From assembly GCA_950295325.1 (NCBI GenBank), contig OX485805.1, forward strand, positions 12,248,501 through 12,312,500: DNA of 64,000 nucleotides. Reading direction: 5' to 3'. A program made the translations under genes and the position numbers. This document shows, piece by piece, positions 12,182 to 22,427 of the stretch. Source of the stretch: Polytrichum commune (Eukaryota > Streptophyta > Polytrichopsida > Polytrichales > Polytrichaceae). Every line of letters begins with the position of its first letter. The stretch's first letter is position 1. The notes under the pieces were generated by a model, which saw only the letters and a list, made by a program, of their open reading frames with translations, was not told the DNA's origin and ran no database searches.

Positions 12182-13197
12182 ATGTTCGCGTATGAGCTTG
12201 CATCTATGATAAAGGTAAAACGTCCCTCACTCACACCAACACCAACAATTAGCATTGTCTGTCTCTCCGTTGACATTCAAAAAGGCCTACTAGTTCCCAA
12301 CATTTCCTTGCCTCCGGGACGCATTCCGGATTGGAACAAGCATGACACAAGCCACATCGAAGCTTTGTTTTAATTTGCGCATGCTTATCTCGACAATAAT
12401 GCATGCATGCTCTTAATGATCCCAACAATTAAAGGTGTAAAAGGAGATGTAATGACTTTAGCGGAGCCTTACAAATTCACAGTTAAGGAGTGGTGGGGCA
12501 TCGATGACTTGCTCTTGTGTGCAAGGGTTGAGGGTTTTCAAATGGTAAATGTTTAATTTAATGATTTTTACATTCTACAATAAAATAAAAGCATTGTTCA
12601 ATTGATTCATGATATCAAGTTGTTGTTGGTCATGCAGACTAGGCGATTACGCGTTGTAATGTTTGTGCACAAGAAGATGTCTTTGGTACGATTCAATTTC
12701 CAAAAACCCTATGTTGGTTTGGCTTGAATATCTAAAATATTGACCCTTTTTCACCTAAAAAATAAGGATACACATGCGTTGAATGATGGGGTACCTTGGA
12801 AAAATGTAAGGGAAAAAATATGCATTATCATTGCTAATGTTTTTTAAAGCATTGACAAACCCGGAGATGTGATTATTGATATCTTGCATCCACATGTGGG
12901 CATGTATTCCTTTGCATTTATTGATTTCTTGAGTGTTTATTGGTTTTCAATCCAACAACTTTTAGTTTCTAGTTAATGTTCTATTTCCAAGGTGCTTCCG
13001 TCCATGCATGCAAACATATCAGTCATCACCTCATTGCATTTGAGGGAGACTCTGCCATTTATGATGCTCTTCTCACTCCAGTATGTGATGTTGGTCCACT
13101 TGCACTCCTTGATAGAAGTTGGATGCAATTTCACTCCCTTGGTGATGACAATGCACTAGTTCATAAGGTGGTGAAACGTTCTTGTATTACTAAGTAA
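12182..13197 (+). pseudogene. DNA methyltransferase-like remnant (intron-bearing, transposon-associated)
   Basis: A continuous frame runs from 12182 to about 12546 with a single TAA (12371-12373). It reads VCLSVDIQKGLLVPNISLP, then IPDWNKHDTSHIEALF, stop, FAHAYLDNNACMLLMIP, then EPYKFTVKEWWGIDDLLLC. A GT-AG pair (12547-12636) joins it to TRRLRVVMFVHKK. Further on, SIDKPGDVIIDILHPHVG (about 12850-12905) and, after a likely second intron ending near 12992, ASVHACKHISHHLIAFEGD follow. The KPGD..D segment plus the AC..H...AFE.D segment resemble the SAM-binding motif region of bacterial-type N4-cytosine/N6-adenine methyltransferases. Its position after the presumed catalytic half would fit the beta-class motif order. 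No intact DPPY or FxGxG motif is visible, so it should be inactive. This rests on motif resemblance only. Confidence 0.4.
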
Positions 13198-14148
13198 GTG
13201 TGTCATGTTTTGCAAGGTTTTCTCATATTAATAATTGCACATATCTTTTAAGTGCCCTAAAACATAATTGTTTGGTTTTGTGTTTGCAAAATGTTAGACT
13301 CCATTAAATCTCCTCCTAGGTTGGTTGGGTTTCCTACACATGCAAAGAGTGTAGCATAGGTTATGGCGGTAACATCAACAACAAAACACCATTGCAAGTC
13401 TAGATGTCTCCATAGCCATCCATTTGTGGACGACATAGCTAGAGTGTAATGAAGTAGATAGAAGTAGTGAGGATGATGAGGTGATGCAAGACAATATCGG
13501 TAGTAATGGAGCTCGAACGCAAGAATCCATATAAACATCATGAAATACATTTGTAGGCATAATTTGAGATTGATGTTATGTTTGCTTCCTCAATAACCAC
13601 AATTGTTGGACTTTGATTCATATGCAATTTTAAACCATCTACAATATTATCTTATCATAATCACAATTTCCCATGTTCTCCATAGCATGCCTTCCATACT
13701 TTCATTTTTTTTTATAAAAAAAATTGCATGTTTCAATAGTTTGCCAAAGAAACTTTCATTCAATCTCCCCAAATTCTCTCATATTTTTCAATGGTTATAG
13801 GATACAAGTGCATGTATTTTCACGAAGTGTTTTCCCTTCTCACTATTCACATATCACCGCTCACATGATAGCATGCCCTGTTATAGACAACCTAAATTGC
13901 AAATAACTCATTAGCCTGAAAGGGATGTTTGAAAATAAATACTTGTAGAAAGAGATTTGCACATGAGAATGTATCTCGAAGATGGAGAATTCTCCAAAGC
14001 CACCATTTGTAGTCTCTAGTTTGCAAGTTGTAACTTATTCTTGTACATTGACTCCTCTCATGTGCTATCAACAATGCAACCAAATTGGAGACGATAGTAT
14101 GTCTTTCATGCTATCCTTTGTGCCACCTATTTGCTTAGACATCATTAG
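13198..14148. other. Intergenic, nothing firmly recognised
   Basis: A strong splice-donor match (ctaa|gtaagt) at about 13193 suggests the remnant above once had further exons here. However, the sequence to 13560 holds no readable motif, and the rest is A/T-rich without features. Confidence 0.35.
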
Positions 14149-14150
14149 TA

Positions 14151-14635
14151 CACTAAACATTGTATTTAGTGTCACCAGTTCTATTTGTCTTGCTCTAGAA
14201 GAAGAAGAAGAAGAACTCCGGTCTCTCTAGGGAGGGGCCGGAGTGAATAGAGTGTTTGTTCGTAGGACATCCTGTCTTGCTCTATACTTTATTGTAAACC
14301 ACCCATGTAGTGTCCCCAACACTAAATGTGGACCTCACACAATTTGTTATTCCTTGCAAAAAAATTGGGGCATTATAGATTCACAATGTTGCAATTATTG
14401 CCCATGTTATTGCCGCTTACTAACTGATTTTCCATCCAAATTCCAATCATCCACGACATCATTTTATTACAAAAGGTTAGGAAGCAAAATGCACCAAGCT
14501 TTGAATCGATTATCGCCATGGAGTTCATCCAAATTTCAATCATCTGTGACAATTTTTGTAAACTTTTTCATAAAAAGTGTCATCAGGAAAATTACCGTTG
14601 TGACATAAAAACGACACTAAATATGGTATTTAGTG
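14151..14635. mobile_element. MITE with CACTA...TAGTG ends, copy 1
   Basis: The 485-bp element begins CACTAAACATTGTATTTAGTG and ends with the matching inverted sequence ATATGGTATTTAGTG, flanked on both sides by TA (14149-14150 and 14636-14637). Each terminus is itself a short palindrome (CACTAAA...TTTAGTG). A second, shorter copy at 56224-56561 shares the ends and internal blocks such as TTTTCCATCCAAATT or TTTTTCATCCAAATTT, and ACAATGTTGCAATTA. CACTA-type termini would suggest CMC/EnSpm, but those make 3-bp duplications and only TA is seen here. The superfamily is therefore open. Confidence 0.7.
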
Positions 14636-15179
14636 TAGGCAAACTAACAAATGTGTACCAAGTAACCTAAAGCATGCACATAATAATATTTCGAGGTCGC
14701 CCTTCTTGCCTCCATTTCCCAAAATGAAAGTGCAGCGAACCAACTCTGGTTAGGTGAGGTGTTTCAATTGCATATGTTGCATATATTCTCTTCAACAATA
14801 TTTGGTTTTGTGATCAAAATTTATCATCATTATATGGCCCTTTATGAGCCCAAAATGAGTGCTCATATTGGTTTTATGTTTAGAATTTATTTAGAATTGT
14901 ATTTGGAGTGTTATTGAAACAATCAAAAGTATAAAAAGAGTGAGGCTTGGTTTGGTTTATGTTTTAGGCCTTAAGCCCAAATTGTGTGGTTAAGTAAAAG
15001 CTTAGTGATATTAGGGAGTGTTGTGGTTAAGTGAGTAGTGGTTGATGAAGCAAGAGGAAGGTCCTTGGATTTAAATGTTTGAATTAGAACATGCTCTTGT
15101 TGGTTTAGAGGGTGAGGATTTAGTGGATAGGATAAGGTCCTACTAAGTAGGAGAAGGTTAAGGGGTTTGTGGTCTTGGG

Positions 15180-16030
15180 TGCCCTCTCCTCCTCCTCCTC
15201 TTCTCTCTTCTTTTCTTCTTCTTCCTCCCCTCTCTCTCTCCCTCCTCTCTAGGAATTGGGAGCTCTTAGATTTTTAAAAAAGGAATGTGTGACTTATGTA
15301 GTAGTTTAGTAGAATTAGTGAGTTGTTGTTAGAGTAATTAGTGAGGGAGCTGGTTAGAAATTAAGTAGGTAGTTGGGTTTAGTCGGACTAGGAGTATGCC
15401 CTCGGCAGCAGTTGGTATTTGGTTTGATCAGACTGAGTATGCCCTCGGCAGCAGCTGGTACTTGGTTAATCAGACTAAGTCTGCCCTCGGCAACAGCTGG
15501 TATTTGGTTAATCAGACTGGGAGGCCCTCGGCAGCAGTTGGTATTTGGTTTATCAGACTGGGAGGCTGCCTCGGCATCATGTAATGGGCTACTTAACTAG
15601 TTGGATTAGGAAAACGGGTTGGGCTTGGAGCAAGGTTGCATACCTTGAAATAGTGTGGGATCTAGGCAATTGTCCAAGGGGTTGAAATTGCAATAGTATT
15701 ATAAAGGGAGGAGGAGCCTACTAGGTTCACAATAGATTAGGTTATAGCTAGTTAATAGAGTTAGCACATAACGTTAGTTAGATGATTAGTCATTAGCAAG
15801 TTGGTTGACCACTATACATTATAAGGTGGCAATAGGAGATGGACTTGTGATTGAGTTGTGTGGAATTGTACTTGAGTACGCTAATGGTGCCATGATAGAG
15901 AAGAGTGTTTCTTAACACTTGTAATCTGGTTATGGAATAAATTGGTGTGTACGAATTGATGAGAAATGTAATGAATTCTCACGAAGTTGGTAAGAGGGAG
16001 CTATGTGAAACGAATGTGACATCCATTCCC
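15180..16030 (+). promoter_or_regulatory. LTR-like promoter and polyA segment
   Basis: In order: a long pyrimidine tract (15180-15252), the 42-bp minisatellite, a TATA box (TATAAA 15700-15705) and, 230 bp later, a polyadenylation signal (AATAAA 15936-15941). The order resembles the U3-R-U5 of a long terminal repeat. Neither TG..CA ends nor a paired second LTR were found, so this could be a solo LTR or coincidence. No coding domain (gag, protease, reverse transcriptase) is adjacent. Confidence 0.3.
15398..15580 (+). repeat. Minisatellite, about 42-bp unit, 4-5 copies
   Basis: Units begin GCCCTCGGCAGCAG at about 15398, 15441, 15483 and 15524, with a partial at 15568, and continue through (T/C)TGGTATTTGGTT and ATCAGACT. 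Spacing varies from 41 to 44 bp with scattered substitutions. It lies inside an LTR-like segment. Confidence 0.85.
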
Positions 16031-16594
16031 TCACCCGGACTAGGACGCTTAAGGGTGTGTGGTTTGGCCTCACACCCTTGTTGGCAAATGATGTGGCATG
16101 GTTTTAAAGTGGAGGTTTTAAGCCTCAAGCACTGACCCTCCCATTGGTACCTAGACATGAGGCAAGAATTTAGGATCTTTAAAAGTGTCGCCTCCCGCTC
16201 TAGTGATTGGTTGTTTTTTAGTCTTAGCTATGAGGGCACGAGGAGCTTCATTAACAAAAAACCGATGGCAAGATAGATGAGTGGTAAGGGATTTGGGGAT
16301 GGGACAAAAGCTATCCAACATTCATTGCTTGGTAGATAAAACCATGAACATGTGTGAAAGCTACTTAACTAAAACGTACTCAAAAATCTCCGGAGCAAGT
16401 TCTTGTAGGTGCATTGGGATAGCCGGATGCCTCCCTTGTAACCAAGGCAGCTTTACCCGGTTTTTAGGAAAGACTTTGGTTATTTGGTAAAGTCAGGTGG
16501 GGAGGGGGCATAAGCATCATTAAGTTTGTATCATAAACGTCTCCGACAATGGACAAAACTTTGGAGCATGGGCTTTCTTAGCAAGAAGAACTTG

Positions 16595-17005
16595 GGGTGG
16601 ATGTAGTGTTCAAGATTGAAGTCTTCAATGCCCTTCAAACGCGATTTGGCCCTTCAAAATACACCTCTCTCAAACACAACCCTTCAAAACGCAACCCCAA
16701 ATTGAAAATGAAGGCATCACTTGAAGTCCTCAATATAACATGCCTACCACAAGAACCAACAAGCACATGGCATTGTCACTACAAGAAGTGGAGATAGATG
16801 GTTGATTCTTAATTCTTCACATTGTACTGGAAACATGTACCATATAATTCATGCACAAGTATAGTACGAGTTTTGTATTTCATTTCTATATTCTTGGATT
16901 GAAGTTTTGGATTTGAACCAACCCTTCAATTGAAGGTTTGAAATTTGAGAGCCATTCAAAATGAAACTCATATGAGGGCTTCAATCTTGAACATTGGGTG
17001 GGTGG
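16595..17005. mobile_element. TIR element rich in CCCTTCAAA
   Basis: Imperfect inverted repeats flank about 410 bp. The left end carries GTGTTCAAGATTGAAGTC near 16606 and the right end GGCTTCAATCTTGAACATT near 16978. Inside the left half, CCCTTCAAA recurs (about 16630, 16650 and 16680), with AACCCTTCAATTGAAGG on the right. The same short word is repeated subterminally in the hAT at 56784-58160, so a non-autonomous relative is possible. No coding potential. Confidence 0.45.
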
Positions 17006-17772
17006 TCGGAAGCTTACCTATACTTATTGGGATGTCGGGTAGACAAATCCATTTCCCGTTCCTCCTGAACAATTTTGCATAATGGTCATACAAGTGTGAT
17101 ACTAGAGTGATTTGTTCACAGGTCTGGAAATTGATATCACAACGTTTAACCCCCCAAAGAAAAATCCCAATCTATTGTAACATTTTGAAATTGCCATAAA
17201 TTTTGAAAGGCAAGATTCTCTTCCGACCCATATTCATAGCATAGGCCGACCTATTTCCAATAATTGGGAGACGAAAACTCTTTGCAAGGAACCCAAATCC
17301 GCACATGTTTTAACTTACTTTTTCCAGCATGGCGAATGTGACGGCTACATGTGTGGAACTTCACAACTTTAGGGGACTTTGTGTATTAAGATTGGGGAGG
17401 TTATTGGAAATGGGTATGCTTACCGTAGAAGATGTAAACTTGTTGAACATCAACCCCTATATTCACGAGCAACCGTTTTTTGACTGTTGTATGATTTCTA
17501 CCCTACATCAACTCCACCTTACTCATTCATTTGCAATAAAAATACTCTACATATCAAGCCAACATGGTTATCTACTCATAGACAATTGACATATGCAATT
17601 TGAAGATAATTAGAATATTTTTTTATTGCTACCATCGTTAGTAGAAAACTATGCTTAAAAAACCGTAGTTGGAGTCAGTTGCAATACTTTTGACCAACCT
17701 AATATGTAGTCGTTGAACGACTACATACTATTCTTCTTTTTGGTTTTGCGACTACGATTATAAAGTTTTTGG

Positions 17773-17773
17773 G

Positions 17774-17806
<33 letters not shown>

Positions 17807-17810
17807 CACC
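17773..17810 (+). repeat. (GT)n(AT)n microsatellite
   Basis: GTGTGTGT followed by about twelve TA dinucleotides and ACACC, making a short self-complementary tract. Confidence 0.9.
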
Positions 17811-19360
17811 TTTGGAAATGTATTCTCAAGACCTTTCCAATAGTATATTAAACACCCCCAAATTCCTAAAATTTCAGTTGCTAAACCAAAATAAAATAAA
17901 ATAATGCAGTCATTTAGCAACTGTAGATCCGAATAGATCAAAAACTATTTATTTTGATACATGTAGGGTACATATATTTGAGAACGTTTTTATATTCCAT
18001 ACCATTTGGGTCTATGTGTAGCGCAAAAAAAATCATACTCTAGTAAAAGTATCATAGTATCATAGTCATATCACACAAGATTCTCTCATGTTAAGTGCTA
18101 TTACAATTTCATGTTGGTCAAATAGGTTTTTTGGAACCATTATTGATATGGTGTATTGATCCCAATGGTATGCATACTGGATGACGAACATGGATGTAAT
18201 CTGTCCACATTTCAAACCTTCACCATCTTCCCGCGCGCCCCTTCACGGCAGCCGAGTGACTTGGGCAGCTCCACTTCTTGGAGCACATTCTCCACACTCA
18301 TGTGTTAATGAGTGATGAGAATCGTGCGGCAGATGAGTGGATTGAGCGCTGTTGATTGCGAAATCATCATCATCAGCCATGCAGAAGAAGAAGAACCTTC
18401 ATGAGCACAAGAATGGTTCAATTTTGCTGCCAAAATTGAGCGCCCACAAGAGTTCCAGCAGGCAAGGGTTTGGATCTGGACGCCGCCACTGTGGAAGACC
18501 TGGGAAGCGGACAAGGAGTGAAGGATTTGTAGCTGGATAGTAGTCTCGTAGGTCTCAGTCGGTGCTTTTCACAATGCTTGCGCTGGGGAATGTACTTTGA
18601 AGGCCAGGTGCGAGTGCAGGGGATGGACGGGTAAATTAGGGTTGCGGTAGATGTTGAACATTGTAGCGGGATGGAGAGGATGGTGTTCGCATGGCATTTC
18701 AAGGAGATTGGGAAAGCAGATGTTGCCTGAAAGGAGGGAGAAATTCCACGTGGCTTAGGTATGGGAGATTTTTATTTTATTTTTTTGAGAATAATTTGTG
18801 ATTGAGCCGAGAGGGTTGATGAAGTTTGCAAGGGTTCTTACTGCGTGCAAAGATTACGAAGCAGCATTCACTTGTTTTCCCAATGCCTGGGAGGGAATGC
18901 TTGTCTTGACAAACGCTTCTAGTTGTTGTGTAGGTTGTTGCATGTTGAAGATAACCTCCTCCATTTCGCTGGAGCAAGGCCAGTACGTGTGAGGAGTCCT
19001 TTTATGAGTGTATTTCTATTACTCCGGACACTGGATTTGATGTCAAATTAAACCCTCAAATTGTGAACATTGATTGGCCTAACGGTTTGGCTGGGTATTT
19101 AGAGCACAGTTTCCATATTATTCATGAGCTATTTCGCTCAGTTGCTCGGTTATCATTGCAAGTTCTTTGTAATTTGTATAAGAAACGGATAAAGGACTTG
19201 CAGTCCTCTGCCTTACCACAAGTTCTGCAGAGAGTTGTCCAAATAAGCTGAAACAGCAAACTAAAATTTGTAATTTTAAGTCTGTAGACTATGGGTTGAT
19301 TATCAGGCATTTCCTTCTGGATATTTTTATTTGTCAGCTGTTCACGTTTCCACTGAGAAA
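17811..19360. other. Upstream region of the B3 gene, no gene recognised
   Basis: From about 18230 the GC content rises (a CGCGCGCC word near 18232) and small open frames appear on both strands, consistent with promoter or untranslated leader of the downstream B3 gene. None of the frames resembles a known protein. Confidence 0.4.
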
Positions 19361-19632
19361 TCTCTCTCTCTCTCTCTCTCTCTCTCTACTGCTTGTTGAC
19401 GTATTGGTTCGTATGTGGCCAGGTTTCACAGTATGTGCAGATAGTATATGCTTACCATAGCACTCCTCTCTACCATTGCTGATGGGGTTTCAACTTGGCA
19501 TTCATCGTCACAAATATACAATCTCGCCTTATTCTGCTTAGGTCTTGAGTGGTCAAGAGAAGAAGATACAGAGTGGGGTTCAAACAGGGGAGAGTGAGAG
19601 GTTGTTGGTTACATCGACTTGGACATTTGGCA
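19361..19632 (+). promoter_or_regulatory. (TC)n tract and probable 5' leader of the B3 gene
   Basis: A TC repeat (19361-19387) lies 245 bp before the start codon. TC-rich tracts near plant transcription starts are common and may act as core promoter or leader elements. A 3' splice-site-like tctgcttag ends at about 19541, so a leader intron is possible. Confidence 0.4.
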
Positions 19633-20898
19633 ATGGCGGTCTCGGGGAGCAGTCCGATGTCGTATGAGGAAGCACGGCGGCAGCGGGTGGAGGAGAACAA
19701 GAAGCGGATGGAGGAGCTTGGGCTGATGAATCTGTCCAAGAGCTTGAAAGTGGCAAGCACTCCGCCAAGGAAGCCGATGAAGAGGAGGATGCCATCGCTT
19801 GAGGAGCTTGGGATGGAGGCAAGGCGATCTTCGCGAGTGGCAGGGAAGCCAACTGTGAGCTACAGGGACCAGCTGGATGTGTTGCCGGGAATGCGTGCAC
19901 GGTGCGGGACAAGAGAGAGACAGGGGCTGGCGAGACGGTATATGTCTGACAAATCTCGCATGGCAGCCATCGCTAGGGCGGGGGAAGTGTACAAGGACAT
20001 CACCAACCCTGCCTTTCTGAAGCCCATGCTGCATTCACATACTGCCAGTGGCTTCTGGTTGGGGCTCCCAGCCATTTTCTGCAAGACACATTTGCCTCAT
20101 AGGGATGACCGTGTTATGTTGGAGGATGAGACTCAAAAGGAGTGGGAATGTGTGTATCTTGCCAATAAGGTAGGGTTGAGTGGCGGATGGCGTGGGTTCT
20201 CACTCGATCATGACCTTGTTGATGGAGATTGCCTCATATTTGAGCTCGTGACGCCCACTAGATTCAAGATTTACATCTTTCGGGCACATGAACTACCGGG
20301 CGAGCAGGACGATGATGATGTGGAACCAATTGAAGGAGGAGCAGCTAGCGGTGAGGCAGCCACTGAGAAAAAAGTAGCGACGAAGGCGAATGGAAAGAAG
20401 AAAGGAGGTGCCAGTTCCGCGCCTGCGAAAAGTGAAAAACCCAGAAAGCTGAGTGCCACTGCAGCAAGGAAACTGAAACTTGAGGAGAAGGAAGAAGACA
20501 ATGATGAAGCTGAAATTGATGATGAAGACGACTCTCCATCTAAAAAACCATCTAAAAAAGATGTGAAGCGGGGTGGAAAGAGAGAGGCTGATGCAGATAA
20601 GGCGGGTCCGTCGCGGTCATCTAAGCGTCTGCGTATGAAAGAAGAGGACGACGACAGTGTGAAAGAAGAAGAGGATGACAGTGACGTTGACGTGAATAAG
20701 GCCAAGAATGTGAGGCTTAGCAAGCGAAAAGGCAAGGAGCCTGCAGAGGGCGAAGTTGTTGAGCTAAACAGCGACAAAGAAGATGATGAGGAAGATGCAT
20801 GGAAACCATCTTCCCGTAGCAAGGCTAAGCAAAATGGTGCAGGGTGCCGATCGTCTGGACGAGTAACTCGAAATTCCGTTGCAAAGGCGCTCCGCTAG
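19633..20898 (+). CDS. B3 DNA-binding domain protein with acidic/basic C-terminal tail
   Basis: Single-exon gene of 421 aa, a likely nuclear DNA-binding protein. The N-terminus reads SYEEARRQRVEENKKRMEEL followed by MEARRSSRVAGKPTVSYRDQ. This matches the pre-B3 region of plant proteins of the At5g42700/At3g19184 and Os06g0194400 type. The B3 domain spans about residues 128-218: FLKPMLHSHTASGFWLGLP, then GLSGGWRGFSLDHDLVDGD and LIFELVTPTRFKIYIF. The tail (residues 225-421) alternates acidic runs with Lys/Arg-Ser clusters and may carry nuclear localisation signals. The ATG at 19633 is preferred to an in-frame ATG at 19549, whose 28 extra residues look like leader translated by chance and precede the conserved start. 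The target genes cannot be inferred. The tail is much longer and more charged than in the seed-plant proteins I recall. Confidence 0.9.
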   Translation: MAVSGSSPMSYEEARRQRVEENKKRMEELGLMNLSKSLKVASTPPRKPMKRRMPSLEELGMEARRSSRVAGKPTVSYRDQLDVLPGMRARCGTRERQGLARRYMSDKSRMAAIARAGEVYKDITNPAFLKPMLHSHTASGFWLGLPAIFCKTHLPHRDDRVMLEDETQKEWECVYLANKVGLSGGWRGFSLDHDLVDGDCLIFELVTPTRFKIYIFRAHELPGEQDDDDVEPIEGGAASGEAATEKKVATKANGKKKGGASSAPAKSEKPRKLSATAARKLKLEEKEEDNDEAEIDDEDDSPSKKPSKKDVKRGGKREADADKAGPSRSSKRLRMKEEDDDSVKEEEDDSDVDVNKAKNVRLSKRKGKEPAEGEVVELNSDKEDDEEDAWKPSSRSKAKQNGAGCRSSGRVTRNSVAKALR

Positions 20899-22357
20899 AT
20901 ATGAGCAGAGCTAGGAAGCAGGGCAGGGCATGAGCAGCAAGTCCCGTTTGAAAGAGATTTGGAAATCCTTGAATCAGAATTGGGTGGCTTCATGTCGAGT
21001 TGACAACCTGCTGAACATGAGATCCTGAGGCCTAGAGATTGAAAGCGTTGGATGGGGGTCTGGTCACAATTGATGTCAAATGGGTATAATATTCACTGTG
21101 AGGTAGTCGCCTTGGCCTAAGGTTTATCTCTTATAAGCTACCAGTTTGACGATGTAAAGCTGCAGAGACTAATCGTGAAACAGCACCTGGAGAGTGAAGT
21201 TCACTTGAGGTCCAAAATGTGCAGATAGGGCTTCGCAGGCAGCATGTCAAGGAAGGTCAATGATTACAAGGATGAAAATTTTGAAACCACATAGTGAACC
21301 ATATGGAATCAGGTGACAGTGGAATCAACTGTGTCCAGCATAATGAAGGTTTCCCCAAGCTTTGACTTGCTTGGGGTTCTCCATATGTATGGGTTTCTGT
21401 AAAGTTAGCTGTTAATTAACGGGTGCAAGCATTGCAGTTTTTCCCCCTTTTCACGTGCTCGGCCTTTTGAGCACTTTTTGGAACATTCTGAGTATTCTGA
21501 TTGACACTGTGAGTACTCAAGAAGATGCTACAGGTTCTCACCATTCCTTCTCAGCACGCATTCAGTTATTTCATGAACTGAATGCAAATCTTTCTGCAGT
21601 GCCTTTCTTTGCCATTCTGGTTTGCTGGCAGATGTTGCATTGTGGTGTTGCTTTGTCTACTCTCTGGCTTTGATGTGCAATGGGTTTTGGATGCAATGGG
21701 GATGTAATGTTTGTTTACTTTTGCTCTTTCTTTTACTCCAATTCTGCTTTCAACCAGGAGATTGATCCTGTAAGAGCCTTGGCTAATAAAATGTTTGTGA
21801 ATGTCGTAATAGGTTGTGCATGTGAGGGCCAGGAGCAAGAAAGTTGTCAGAGAGCTATGGTAACCTAATATGTTTGATTCACTCTTTTGCGTGGTAGCTT
21901 ATAGTTTTGATCCTTCCATTTGAGAAATGTTGGATGGAATGGACCAGAGTATAATATTACCAGAGTGTAGAAATCATGGGTGCTTTGCATCTATAGTTTG
22001 CATATAGTTCCCCAACACCTACATATTATCCTCTGAGCATGAGACTCTTCACTTTGATAATGAAAACAGAATGGTTATCATATTTTAAGTACACAGTCCA
22101 ATCTCTTTTAAACACTTATTTTTCTGGTATCTGTTCTTGGGTAAACACCAAACCACATGCCACTCAAATATAGGTGTTTGATTATTAAGAGCCTTGCTGC
22201 ACTTGCCGGTCACAGAGCCACTCCGGTTTTGTGACGATCCTTTTGCATCCCAGGATATGGGCCTCGGTGAGGAAATGCTAAACCGGCTACCTTTTGGTAT
22301 TGTTCACACTTGAGATGAGCGGCTCCTAGGTAGCGGCTAAGGTAACTACGTACTAAA
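20899..22357. other. 3' flank of the B3 gene and intergenic DNA
   Basis: Presumed 3' UTR, possibly up to about 21450, then intergenic sequence. The small open frames (for example 21455-21673) have no recognisable content. Confidence 0.4.
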
Positions 22358-22427
22358 GGTTAGTTTCCATGGAGGTGGTCGGCCACCAGATTCTAGTGGA
22401 AATGTAGATTCCACATGGAAACTAACC
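22358..22427. mobile_element. 70-bp palindromic mini-element
   Basis: GGTTAGTTTCCATG at 22358-22371 is complemented exactly by CATGGAAACTAACC at 22414-22427. The internal TTCTAGTG word and the AGTTTCCATG(T/G)AGGTG end resemble the outer inverted repeat at 56113-58228. It is followed at about 22434-22470 by a second hairpin, AGTAACTGTA...TACAGTTACT. Confidence 0.5.

Noticed and set aside
20271-20822. 183-codon minus-strand frame rich in Ser/Phe
   Set aside because: Antisense shadow of the Glu/Asp/Lys-rich tail of the B3 protein.
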